From assembly GCA_052148715.1 (NCBI GenBank), contig JBKQHQ010000072.1, positions 4,504 to 68,503 of the forward strand: a stretch of DNA of 64,000 bases. The letters run 5' to 3'. This document shows, piece after piece, positions 34,740-42,947 of this stretch. This DNA comes from JBKQHQ01 sp052148715 (lineage in GTDB: Bacteria > Pseudomonadota > Alphaproteobacteria > Rhizobiales > Xanthobacteraceae). The first letter of the stretch is position 1. Each line of letters begins with the position of its first letter. The notes beneath the pieces are model-generated. The model did no database searches, was not told the origin of the DNA, and worked only from the letters and a program-made list of their open reading frames with translations. Position numbers and translations under genes: made by a program.

Positions 34740-34856
34740 CATCGTCCGCGGCGGCGGACGACCCAGTACTCCGTGGGCAAGAAACTAAAAATTAAAGGAC
34801 CGTGCCATTTTTTCGGAGTCTGGTGGTTACTGGGCCATCCGCCGTCGCGGACGATG
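34740..34856. repeat. Long imperfect inverted repeat between convergent genes
   Basis: The 29 bases at 34740-34768 and the reverse complement of 34828-34856 agree at 26 positions. Each arm is itself partly palindromic: TCGTCCGC/GCGGACGA pairs around a 4-base loop at 34742-34761. The 59-base centre is AT-rich (CTAAAAATTAAAGG, CATTTTTTCGG) and continues the symmetry with ACTCCG (34768-34773) / CGGAGT (34814-34819). Lying between the ends of a rightward and a leftward gene, it could be a two-way terminator or the remains of a small non-autonomous mobile element. Confidence 0.6.
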
Positions 34857-34910
34857 ACGTCTGGGGGAAATCGTCCTCCATCTCCGTCCGCCGTCGCCTG
34901 TTCTCCGTCG

Positions 34911-35900
34911 TCAGATCTTCGCTGTTTCGAGGGTGGCCGGGTGAAAAAGCTCCTCGACGCTCAGGCGCCGCGAAGACAGACCCTGGCCGTGGTGGTGGCG
35001 CAGGAAGGTCTCGAGCACCTTGCGGTTTGGATCGACCCCGTAGGACCAAAAGTCGTGTCCCATCAACTCGCGCGCCGCCTTCAGCTGCTCTTCGACGAAG
35101 GGCAGCGTCACCTTGGTCGCCGACGTGTCGCTCAACTTGTCGAGCGCCACCGCCTTGGCTTGCTCGAACGCCTTGAGCAGCGCGGCCGGCAGCCAAGGAT
35201 GCCGCTCCGCTAGCTCCTTGCGCACGCCAAGCAGGTGCATGATCGGAAAGATGCCGGTGCGCCTGAAATAGTCCTTGCCCGCGGCCATCGGGTCTGGGAA
35301 GAGCCAGCCGATGTTTGGATGGCTCAGATGCACCGCGGACGGCGGGCGCGGCGCCATGAAGCCATCGATCTCGCCGGCAGCGAGCAGGGCCGAAATGGTG
35401 GTGTTGGCGGGCGCGTCCTCAAGGCGCACATCCTTGGGCAGCGTGAGGGCGATCTTTTCCGGGCGGCCGGGCTCGTCGATTCCGCCCCTCACCCAGGTCA
35501 CGTCCGACGGCCTCACGCCGTGGTCATCCTCCAGAATGGCGCGCGCCCACACGTTGGCAGTCAGCTGGTATTCCGGCAGCCCGACCTTGCGGCCCTTCAG
35601 ATCGGCGGGCGCACGAATGCGATCGGTGCGCACATAGATCGAGGTGTGCCGAAATGCCCGTGACAAGAACGCCGGGACGCCCACGTAGGGGCAATCGCCT
35701 CGCGCCGTCTTGACCGTGAAGCTCGACAGCGACAACTCGCAAATATCGAACTCGACATTGCGAAAGGCGCGAAAGAAGATCTCTTCCGGCGCCAAGGTCA
35801 TGAACACCGGTGCAACGCCGTCGATCCGGACCGCGCCGTCGATCAGCGGCCGATTGCGGTCGTAATCGCCGATCGCGATGGAGAGGTTGAGCTTGGCCAT
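34911..35900 (-). CDS. 4,5-dihydroxyphthalate decarboxylase-like protein (Pht5 family)
   Basis: A 329-residue protein matching the Pht5 family in length (about 330) and start (LNLSIAIGDYDRNRPLIDGAV...IDGVAPVF). It has the periplasmic-binding-protein fold without a signal peptide: FDICELSLSSF, the DLKGRKVGLPEY block and the C-terminal DPNRKVLETFLRHHHGQGLSSR. Pht5 removes one carboxyl from 4,5-dihydroxyphthalate to give protocatechuate; many homologues near other catabolic genes are uncharacterised. The phthalate-dioxygenase-like gene at 15.5 kb makes the assignment attractive but does not prove it. The ATG at 35900 begins the conserved part; the ATG at 35951 is less likely. Confidence 0.78.
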   Translation of the reverse strand: MAKLNLSIAIGDYDRNRPLIDGAVRIDGVAPVFMTLAPEEIFFRAFRNVEFDICELSLSSFTVKTARGDCPYVGVPAFLSRAFRHTSIYVRTDRIRAPADLKGRKVGLPEYQLTANVWARAILEDDHGVRPSDVTWVRGGIDEPGRPEKIALTLPKDVRLEDAPANTTISALLAAGEIDGFMAPRPPSAVHLSHPNIGWLFPDPMAAGKDYFRRTGIFPIMHLLGVRKELAERHPWLPAALLKAFEQAKAVALDKLSDTSATKVTLPFVEEQLKAARELMGHDFWSYGVDPNRKVLETFLRHHHGQGLSSRRLSVEELFHPATLETAKI

Positions 35901-36096
35901 GTCGATATTTCTCGGATTGTGCAGAAGAAGAACGTTCGGCGAATACGCCATCCCTTAAGCGAAACGACGCGACGATGCAAAACGGCGACCTCATGCTCAC
36001 AAACTTCACAAGCTCGCAGAGCCTGAGCCGCTCGGCGGCCGCCGGCGGCTCCCCGGGCGGTGACTTCGCCACCGTTCGAGCGCGGGATAGATGCCG

Positions 36097-37920
36097 CTAA
36101 AGGCGGCCCATCGCTATCGGCTCCACAGCCGCAATATCGAGCAGCCGCAGCTGGACGCGCTCCTCGCCCTGCCAACGGTTGAGCGCGAGGCAGCCGGCAG
36201 CGTGGATCGTGCGGCCCCGATTGGCAACCAGCGCCGTGCCGAGCCGCTGTCCGGCGGCGCGAAAGGCGATCGCATTCAACGTGGCGCCGTCGCCGGATTT
36301 CAGCCGCACGCGCACGTGCGCCTGGCCGATTTCCTCCGCATAGGTGATCGTATGCGACGGCAAGGCAATGACCGGCTCAGGGTTGCCGGCCCCGAAGGGA
36401 CCGGCGCGCGCCAGCATAGCAATCAGATCGCCGTCGGCGCCGGCGGCGGTAACGGCGCCATCGATCAGCAGCGCATCGTCGCGCCGTGCGGCTTCCACCG
36501 CCGGCGCCAGCGCATCCTCGAGATGAGCGCGGAATTCGGCGAGCGCATCCTTTCTTAATGTCACGCCGGCAGCCATCATGTGGCCGCCGCCTTTCATCAG
36601 AATGCCGGCATGCACCGCCTGGCGCACGGCGCGACCGAGGTCGACACCGGAGATCGAACGCCCGGAGCCGGTGCCGATCCCGTCCGGAGCGAGCGCAATG
36701 GCAAAGGCCGGGCGAGCGAACCGTTCCTTGAGCCGCGCTGCGACAAGGCCGACGACGCCGGGATGCCATCCCTCCGCCGCGGTGACGACGACCGCGCCCT
36801 TCTCCTCCACGCCGAGCGCCGCCGAAGCCTCGGCCTCGGCTTGCACCAGCGTCACCTGCTCGGTCGCTTGACGCTCGCGGTTCAGCCGGTCGAGCTCACC
36901 CGCCAAGCGGGCCGCTTCGACCGGGTCGTCTTCAAGCAACAGGCGAACGCCGAGATCGGCGCTGCCGATACGCCCGCCGGCATTGATGCGAGGCCCGAGC
37001 AGGAACCCGAGGTGCCAGGGCTCCGGTGGACCTCCGAGCCGGGCTACGTCCATTAGCGCCGTCTGCCCGACATGCTCGCGGCGGCGTAGCGCGATCAGGC
37101 CTTTGGCGACGAAGGCGCGATTGAGCCCCTTGAGCGGCACCACATCGGCGACGGTGCCGAGAGCAACGTAGTGCAGAAAGCCGAGAAGATCCGGCTGCGG
37201 CCGCGCGGACGTCCAAAAGCCGCGCTGACGCAGCTCGCGGTTGATGGCGACGAGCGTCAGAAAGGTCAGCCCAACGGCGGCGAGATGGGTGAGACCGGAG
37301 AGATCGTCGCTCCGGTTCGGATTGACGACCGCCACCGCCCGCGGCAGCTGCTCGTCGGCGAGATGATGATCGATGACCACGACGTCAACGTTAAGCTCGC
37401 TCGCGAATTGCAGCGGCTCCAGGCTGCTGGTGCCGCAATCGACCGTCACGATCAGCTTGGCGCCGCGTTGCGCCAACGAACGCACGGCCTCGACATTCGG
37501 CCCGTAGCCCTCAAACAGCCGATCCGGAATATGGATCAGCGGCGCAAGCCCGCAGTGCTGCAGGAAGCGTGCAAGCAAGGCCGCCGACGTCGCTCCGTCG
37601 ACGTCGTAGTCACCGAAGATGGCGACACACTCGCCGCGCGTCACCGCATCGGCAATGCGCGCCGCGGCCTCGCGCATCGCAGTGAGTGTGTAGGGGTCGG
37701 GCAACAGCGCCTTGATGGTCGGATCGAGAAACCGCTCCACCGCGTCGGGTTCGACGCCGCGGCCCGCCAGAATGCGCGCCAAGAGCTCCGGAAGATTATG
37801 CTGCTGGGTAATTGCGAGTGCCCGCGCCGCCGCGCGCGCGTCGAGCCGGTCGCACCAGGCGCGGTCCAATGCCGAGCGCTCGACGCCGAGAAAGAAGCGA
37901 TTGCGGATTTGCACGTTCAT
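36097..37920 (-). CDS. recJ: Single-stranded-DNA-specific exonuclease RecJ
   Basis: The 607-residue 5'-3' single-strand exonuclease of recombination and mismatch repair. DHH-family motifs: FGDYDVDGATS (about 102-112), VTVDCGTS (about 158), VIDHH (about 182) and the C-terminal DHHA1 motif GGGHMMAAGVTL. The OB-like segment (VRVRLKSGDGATLNAIAF) follows at the end. In relatives recJ is near glpX and hom, as here, although three to four extra genes separate it from glpX in this window. Confidence 0.96.
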   Translation of the reverse strand: MNVQIRNRFFLGVERSALDRAWCDRLDARAAARALAITQQHNLPELLARILAGRGVEPDAVERFLDPTIKALLPDPYTLTAMREAAARIADAVTRGECVAIFGDYDVDGATSAALLARFLQHCGLAPLIHIPDRLFEGYGPNVEAVRSLAQRGAKLIVTVDCGTSSLEPLQFASELNVDVVVIDHHLADEQLPRAVAVVNPNRSDDLSGLTHLAAVGLTFLTLVAINRELRQRGFWTSARPQPDLLGFLHYVALGTVADVVPLKGLNRAFVAKGLIALRRREHVGQTALMDVARLGGPPEPWHLGFLLGPRINAGGRIGSADLGVRLLLEDDPVEAARLAGELDRLNRERQATEQVTLVQAEAEASAALGVEEKGAVVVTAAEGWHPGVVGLVAARLKERFARPAFAIALAPDGIGTGSGRSISGVDLGRAVRQAVHAGILMKGGGHMMAAGVTLRKDALAEFRAHLEDALAPAVEAARRDDALLIDGAVTAAGADGDLIAMLARAGPFGAGNPEPVIALPSHTITYAEEIGQAHVRVRLKSGDGATLNAIAFRAAGQRLGTALVANRGRTIHAAGCLALNRWQGEERVQLRLLDIAAVEPIAMGRL

Positions 37921-38062
37921 TTATTGCTCGCTTCAGAAAGCGGTACATACGTAGCGCGACGGTTCTGAATCCTTCGAATCGAAGCTGAACACTATCAGGC
38001 TATCCAGCCTTCCGCCCCACGCACCAGCACCTTCTGCCTTGGCCCAATGGCCCCGGGAGAAA

Positions 38063-38737
38063 CTAATTTGAAGCGCGATACACGATATCGCAAACACGCC
38101 GACACTTGGCGAGATCGAATTTGTCGTCGGTGCGGATCGCGCTCTCCATGTCGATCCAGAATGGAATATGCTCGGGATGACTTCGCGCAATGGCGACGAG
38201 TGCGGCATCGATTGTGTCCGGTCCAAGTCCGCCGGAGTATCCGACAAACGTTTCACGTGCGCTTGGCACCGGCCAGCGGTCAGCAAGACGCCCTTGGCCG
38301 CCTGAACGATCGAAGAGCCAATCGACGGTGGTATTTTCCGGAAAACGCTCGAAGCCGCGACACTGCAGTATGCCCCGTGCGCCGAAGGACCTTGCGAACT
38401 CCGCCACCACCGCCGGCCTGACGCCGCGTTGGGACGTATTGATCTGGATGCGGACGAAGCGATGAAGCTGCGCTGCAGCGGCAATTGGCGCGCCGGCCCC
38501 TTCAACAACGTCGCGCGCATAGCCGCCGCACAGGTGCGCCGACAAACGCAAGTCGAGCGCCAAGAAAGGCTCGATCTCGCCAATGGCCGGAAACCGGCCG
38601 AAGCCTTGCCGTGTCGGGTGAAATAGAATGCCCCATTCGATCGGATAGTCGCGCGAGAGCGCCAAAACATCAGCCGCAGGCGCCGATGCCTCAAGCCCGG
38701 TGAATGTGATATGCACGGGTCGCACGGTGCGTGCCAT
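38063..38737 (-). CDS. Conserved protein, probable TIM-barrel fold (TrpF-like)
   Basis: A 224-residue protein I recognise only as a conserved uncharacterised family with a TrpF-like look. Its markers are ITFTGLEASAP, DYPIEWGILFHPTRQGFGRFP, LRLSAHLCGGYARD, VRIQINTSQRG, FVGYSGGLGPDT and PFWIDMESAIRT, which fit alternating strands of an eight-stranded barrel with a phosphate-binding GYSGGLGP loop (compare the AGGL loop of phosphoribosylanthranilate isomerase). No tryptophan genes are nearby. It is divergent from the CaCA exchanger gene with 82 bases between starts. Confidence 0.6.
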   Translation of the reverse strand: MARTVRPVHITFTGLEASAPAADVLALSRDYPIEWGILFHPTRQGFGRFPAIGEIEPFLALDLRLSAHLCGGYARDVVEGAGAPIAAAAQLHRFVRIQINTSQRGVRPAVVAEFARSFGARGILQCRGFERFPENTTVDWLFDRSGGQGRLADRWPVPSARETFVGYSGGLGPDTIDAALVAIARSHPEHIPFWIDMESAIRTDDKFDLAKCRRVCDIVYRASN

Positions 38738-38819
38738 CGGCGTCGCTCAACTCCATAGTACTACTGAGGCAAGAAGCCGGACACTGGATTGCAGGGTGAG
38801 CAACGAAGGCGGTCGGATT

Positions 38820-39902
38820 ATGATGTGGCTGTGGCCGGTCGTTGCCCTTGTCTTCTACATCGTTGCATCCGTTTTCGATGTCGGCAGCTCATTTCAGAGT
38901 TCGACGCTTGGCGGCGCTTTCGCCCTGGCGCTAGTGCCGGTGTTATTCGGTGCCGTCTTCGCGGCAGTGTACCACTCCGAGGTGATCGCGAAACGCGCGG
39001 GCGAGCCCTATGGGACGCTCGTGCTAACCGGCGCTGTTACTATCATCGAGGTGGCACTTATCACGTCCGTCATGGCCGCTGGCCACGGGAGCCCGACGCT
39101 GGCGCGCGACTCGATCTTCGCTGTCGTCATGATCGTCTGCAACGGTCTGGTCGGTCTTTGCATTGTTATCGGCGGATTACGTTACCGCGAGCAAAGTTTC
39201 CGCGTCACCGGGGCGGGCGCTTATCTGATGGTGCTTATGTCGCTTGCCGTCCTCACGCTTGTTTTGCCCAACTACACTTACACCGTTCCGGGACCCTTCT
39301 ATTCGACGGCACAGCTGGCCTACGTGAGCTTTGCCACCATCGCGCTCTATGCCGTCTTCCTCTACATCCAGACGGTTCGTCATCGCGACTACTTCATTGT
39401 CGATAGCGTTCATGGGGAGCCGCATGCAGATGAGCCGGCTCCCACCGGCCGGGCAGTTGCGGCAAGCGCCCTGTTTCTTCTTGTCTCGCTCGCGAGCGTG
39501 ATCCTGCTCGCGGAAAAATTCGCGGTGATGCTCGAGGTCGCTCTCGCCGACGCCGGGGCGCCGAGCTCAGTCGCGGGCGTGCTCGTCGCGCTGCTGGTTC
39601 TCCTTCCGGAAGCTCTGGCAGCGATCGCGGCGGCCCGTCGCGATCATCTACAAAAGAGCATCAATCTCGCGCTGGGATCATCCCTGGCGACGATCGGTCT
39701 GACAGTGCCCGCGGTAGCCGTCGTCAGTATTGCTATCAATCGCGGTCTCACGCTGGGCATCGAGCCCAAAGACACCGTCCTGGTTACGCTAACGTTTGCG
39801 GTCAGCCTTCTGACATTCGCGACGGGGCGCACCAACATCCTGTCGGGATTCGTGCACCTCGTGCTGTTTGCCACCTTTTGCTTCTTTGTTTTCCTCCCGT
39901 AG
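38820..39902 (+). CDS. CaCA-family calcium/proton exchanger (ChaA-like)
   Basis: A 360-residue inner-membrane antiporter with about 11 hydrophobic segments in two halves. The alpha-repeats are visible as GAVTIIEVALITSVMAAGHGSPTLARD and LLPEALAAIAAARRDHLQKSINLALGSSLATIGLTVP, with the acidic Glu residues that bind the cation. It resembles ChaA, which exports Ca2+ or Na+/K+ for protons. A hydrophilic loop near 190-215 (VDSVHGEPHADEPAPTG) joins the halves. The ATG at 38820 sits before the first membrane helix with GAAGG upstream. Confidence 0.87.
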   Translation: MMWLWPVVALVFYIVASVFDVGSSFQSSTLGGAFALALVPVLFGAVFAAVYHSEVIAKRAGEPYGTLVLTGAVTIIEVALITSVMAAGHGSPTLARDSIFAVVMIVCNGLVGLCIVIGGLRYREQSFRVTGAGAYLMVLMSLAVLTLVLPNYTYTVPGPFYSTAQLAYVSFATIALYAVFLYIQTVRHRDYFIVDSVHGEPHADEPAPTGRAVAASALFLLVSLASVILLAEKFAVMLEVALADAGAPSSVAGVLVALLVLLPEALAAIAAARRDHLQKSINLALGSSLATIGLTVPAVAVVSIAINRGLTLGIEPKDTVLVTLTFAVSLLTFATGRTNILSGFVHLVLFATFCFFVFLP

Positions 39903-39920
39903 CAGGACTTCGAGGACCGA

Positions 39921-40478
39921 TCACTTGGCCCGGAGCCGCGAACGCCCGACGGCGAACGCGTGCCAGCCGTCCGGGATCGAGGGGCCTTGCTCGCCTTCAC
40001 TCGCAATAGCAAACTCAGGCGCGGGGCCGAGGACCATCTGCCGGCGCCAGAACTGGGCGTTCGGAATCCGACTTCGCACGGCTTCGAGCGCGGGACGCCA
40101 TTGAATGCCTCGCGGTCGCGTCAGCCACGTAATGGTGGAATCCGCCGGCACTGTCGGCTCTCCCCAAATCAGCGTGTAGAGCCCGCCATGCCCCTCGTCC
40201 ATCAGCGCTGCGACGCTGTCGTGCGGAGACTGCCTCGCTCCTGATACGGCGGCCGCATTCAGCGGATCCATAGCCCACGAGCCTTCCATGAGGCACCAAT
40301 CCTCATATCCGGCGCGATCGCCAAGCCACGGAACCCCGCCGATGGCGAATGATCCAGCGGCGACGAAGCCTGACGGCGCAGCGAGAGAAAGCCGATCATG
40401 GAACTCGGTCAGGAGCTTTTCATAAGCGGCCTTGTCCACGTTTGAGCGGGGCCGGTGCCAAAACAAGTAGGCGAGCAT
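39921..40478 (-). CDS. Conserved hypothetical protein
   Basis: A 185-residue soluble protein with no signal peptide that I cannot assign. It opens with MLAYLFWHRP and contains YEKLLTEFHDRL, YEDWCLMEGSWAMDPLN, GGLYTLIWGEP, ITWLTRPRGIQWRP and FWRRQMVLGPAPEF. This looks like a ferredoxin-like alpha/beta barrel (DUF- or EthD-type small-molecule domain), but that is a guess. It converges with the CaCA gene (18 bases apart) and lies 82 bases upstream of glpX on the same strand. Confidence 0.6.
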   Translation of the reverse strand: MLAYLFWHRPRSNVDKAAYEKLLTEFHDRLSLAAPSGFVAAGSFAIGGVPWLGDRAGYEDWCLMEGSWAMDPLNAAAVSGARQSPHDSVAALMDEGHGGLYTLIWGEPTVPADSTITWLTRPRGIQWRPALEAVRSRIPNAQFWRRQMVLGPAPEFAIASEGEQGPSIPDGWHAFAVGRSRLRAK

Positions 40479-40560
40479 CGCATCTTCCCTGCAGTATCGC
40501 GCCGATAACTTCGATCTTGTGTCGCGTATCTGGAAGGAGCAGGCGCGGAGGCCGCATGCG

Positions 40561-41562
40561 TCAATCCAAATAAAACTTATCGAGCTGCCGGTGCTCGGCG
40601 CGAATCCAGCGCACCGTGCCGGTCACCGACCGCATGACCACCGTTTCGGTCTCGATCACGTTGTCTTTGCGGAACTTGACGCCGCGCAGCATCGAACCAT
40701 CGGTGACGCCGGTCGCGGAGAACAGGCAATCCCCGCGAACCATGTCGTGCATCTCGTACTTCTTGCGCGGATCGATGACGCCCATCTTGGCGGCGCGCGC
40801 GCGTTTCTCTTCGGAATCAAGGATGAGCCGCCCTTGCATCTGCCCGCCGATGCAGCGCAACGCGGCCGCCGCGAGCACACCTTCTGGCGCGCCACCGATG
40901 CCCAGATAGATATCGACGCCGGTGTTCTCCGGATCGGCCGTGTGGATGACGCCCGCCACATCGCCGTCGGTAATGAGACGCACCGCCGCGCCGGTCTCGC
41001 GGATGGCGGCGATCAGGTCGGCGTGGCGCGGGCGGTCGAGCACCAGCGCCGTAATGGCCGCAGGCTTAACGCCTTTGGCCTTGGCCAGATTGGCAATATT
41101 TTGCGAGGGCGGCGCATCGAGATCGACCACGCCGGTCGGATAGCCCGGCCCGACCGCGATCTTCTCCATGTAGACGTCGGGCGCGTTGAGGAGGGTCCCG
41201 CCCTCGGCCATGGCCATGGTGGCTATGGCGCCGGACATATTCTTGGCGCACAGCGTCGTGCCCTCCAGCGGATCGACGGCGATGTCCACATTGGGTCCGC
41301 TCTTGTTGCCGACTTCCTCGCCGATGAACAGCATCGGCGCCTCGTCACGCTCGCCCTCGCCGATCACGATGGTGCCTCGGATTGGCAGCTTGTTGAGCTC
41401 GCGCCGCATGGCGTCCACCGCTGCCTGATCGGCCGGCTTCTCCTCGCCCCGCCCACGCAGACGCGCCGCCGACACGGCGGCCCGCTCGGTGACACGCACG
41501 ATTTCGATCGTCAGGATGCGTTCCAGAACCTGACTTGGCTGGATAGTAATCAACGACGTCAT
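40561..41562 (-). CDS. glpX: Class II fructose-1,6-bisphosphatase GlpX
   Basis: A 333-residue GlpX, which dephosphorylates fructose 1,6-bisphosphate in gluconeogenesis (and sedoheptulose bisphosphate in carbon-fixing relatives). Metal-binding motifs are IGEGERDEAPML and VDPLEGT; RLITDGDVAG, GIGGAPEGVLAAAALRC and the late GDCLFSATGVTDG complete the family pattern. It follows hom on the same strand after about 32 bases, an order conserved in bradyrhizobia. Confidence 0.95.
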   Translation of the reverse strand: MTSLITIQPSQVLERILTIEIVRVTERAAVSAARLRGRGEEKPADQAAVDAMRRELNKLPIRGTIVIGEGERDEAPMLFIGEEVGNKSGPNVDIAVDPLEGTTLCAKNMSGAIATMAMAEGGTLLNAPDVYMEKIAVGPGYPTGVVDLDAPPSQNIANLAKAKGVKPAAITALVLDRPRHADLIAAIRETGAAVRLITDGDVAGVIHTADPENTGVDIYLGIGGAPEGVLAAAALRCIGGQMQGRLILDSEEKRARAAKMGVIDPRKKYEMHDMVRGDCLFSATGVTDGSMLRGVKFRKDNVIETETVVMRSVTGTVRWIRAEHRQLDKFYLD

Positions 41563-41594
41563 GCACCAACCCCCTTCCGATCGAATTCTACGGC

Positions 41595-42917
41595 TTAGTT
41601 CTTCTCGATGCGGATCACTTGCGGTGTTTCGGAAATCACCTTGTCGCGCTCGACGTCGGCAAGCGCTCGGCGCACCGCGTCCTCGGTCGTTGCATAGGTG
41701 ATGAGGATGACCGGAACCGGCGTTGTGCCCGTTGGAACATCGCCGCCATGCGGTCGCGACCCGCTGTGGCGCTGCATGATCGATTCCAGTGAAATATTCT
41801 GTGCAGCCAAGTGGCGGGCAATGGCGGCGAACGTACCGGGCCGGTCGCGCGCCAGCAGGCGGATATAATAGCCGCCTTCGTGCCGCTGCATCGGTGCCTT
41901 GTTGCTTGGGGCAAGCATCGCGGTCGGTCGCCCGAACGGCGCCGTGCGCACGCCGCGGGCAATGTCGCCGATGTCGCTCACGACCGCTGAAGCGGTCGCC
42001 ATCCCACCGGCACCGGGTCCGACCAGCGTGATCGGCGCCAGCGGATCGGCATCAATCGTCACCGCATTGGTCACTCCCATGACCTGGGCGATCGAGGAGT
42101 CCTTTGGAATCATAGTCGGATGCACGCGCTGCTCGATCCCGTTTGCGGTCTTGACCGCCACACCCAAGAGCTTGACCCGGTAGCCCAATTCGGCGGCTGC
42201 ATCGAGATCGGCAGGCGTAATCGAGGAAATCCCTTCCACATAGACCGCGCTCGGATCGACCTCGACGCCGAAGGTCAAGCTCGCCAGGATCGACAATTTC
42301 TGCGCGGTGTCGTGGCCCTCCACGTCGAAGCTGGGATCAGCCTCGGCGTAGCCGAGACGCTGTGCCTCCCTCAGGCATTCGGTGAAGGAGAGGCTCTCCT
42401 GCTCCATTCGCGTCAGGATGTAATTGCAGGTGCCGTTGAGAATGCCGTAGATGCGCGCGAAGGAATTGCCGAGCAATCCCTCGCGCAACGTCTTGACGAT
42501 CGGGATCGCGGCGGCGACCGCAGCCTCGAAGTTGAGCGCCACGTGATGCCTTTCGGCCAGCGCAGCAAGCGCGACGCCGTGGCGCGCCAAGAGCGCCTTG
42601 TTGGCGGTGACGACCGATTTGCCCCGCCCAAGCGCCATCTCGACCGACGATTTGGCCGGATCGCCCTCCCCACCCATCAATTCAACGAAAACGTCGATGT
42701 CGGGGTCCGCCGCAAGCGTGCGCGAGTCGGCGACCCAGCGCAACCGGCCGAGATCGATCCCGCGCTCCTTCCCCTGCGAGCGCGCTGTCACTGCCACCAC
42801 CTCGATTGGGCGACCACAGCGGGCGGTCAACGGCTCGCGCTGTTGCTCCAAGAGGCGCAGCACGGCTGCGCCGACCGTACCGAGCCCGGCGAGACCGACT
42901 TTAAGCGGCGCGGGCAT
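41595..42917 (-). CDS. hom: Homoserine dehydrogenase
   Basis: A 440-residue enzyme reducing aspartate semialdehyde to homoserine on the way to threonine, methionine and isoleucine. NAD(P) motif GLAGLGTVGAAV at the start, the signature region GILNGTCNYILTRM, FDVEGHDTAQKLSILASL with the catalytic Lys, and a C-terminal ACT domain (about 350-440: RLLARDRPGTFAAIARHL) that normally binds threonine for feedback control. It follows the aminotransferase gene by 30 bases on the same strand. ATG at 42917 preferred; an in-frame TTG lies four codons earlier. Confidence 0.95.
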   Translation of the reverse strand: MPAPLKVGLAGLGTVGAAVLRLLEQQREPLTARCGRPIEVVAVTARSQGKERGIDLGRLRWVADSRTLAADPDIDVFVELMGGEGDPAKSSVEMALGRGKSVVTANKALLARHGVALAALAERHHVALNFEAAVAAAIPIVKTLREGLLGNSFARIYGILNGTCNYILTRMEQESLSFTECLREAQRLGYAEADPSFDVEGHDTAQKLSILASLTFGVEVDPSAVYVEGISSITPADLDAAAELGYRVKLLGVAVKTANGIEQRVHPTMIPKDSSIAQVMGVTNAVTIDADPLAPITLVGPGAGGMATASAVVSDIGDIARGVRTAPFGRPTAMLAPSNKAPMQRHEGGYYIRLLARDRPGTFAAIARHLAAQNISLESIMQRHSGSRPHGGDVPTGTTPVPVILITYATTEDAVRRALADVERDKVISETPQVIRIEKN

Positions 42918-42947
42918 GGAGCGTTGCAAACCTACAAAAAAGCGGCT

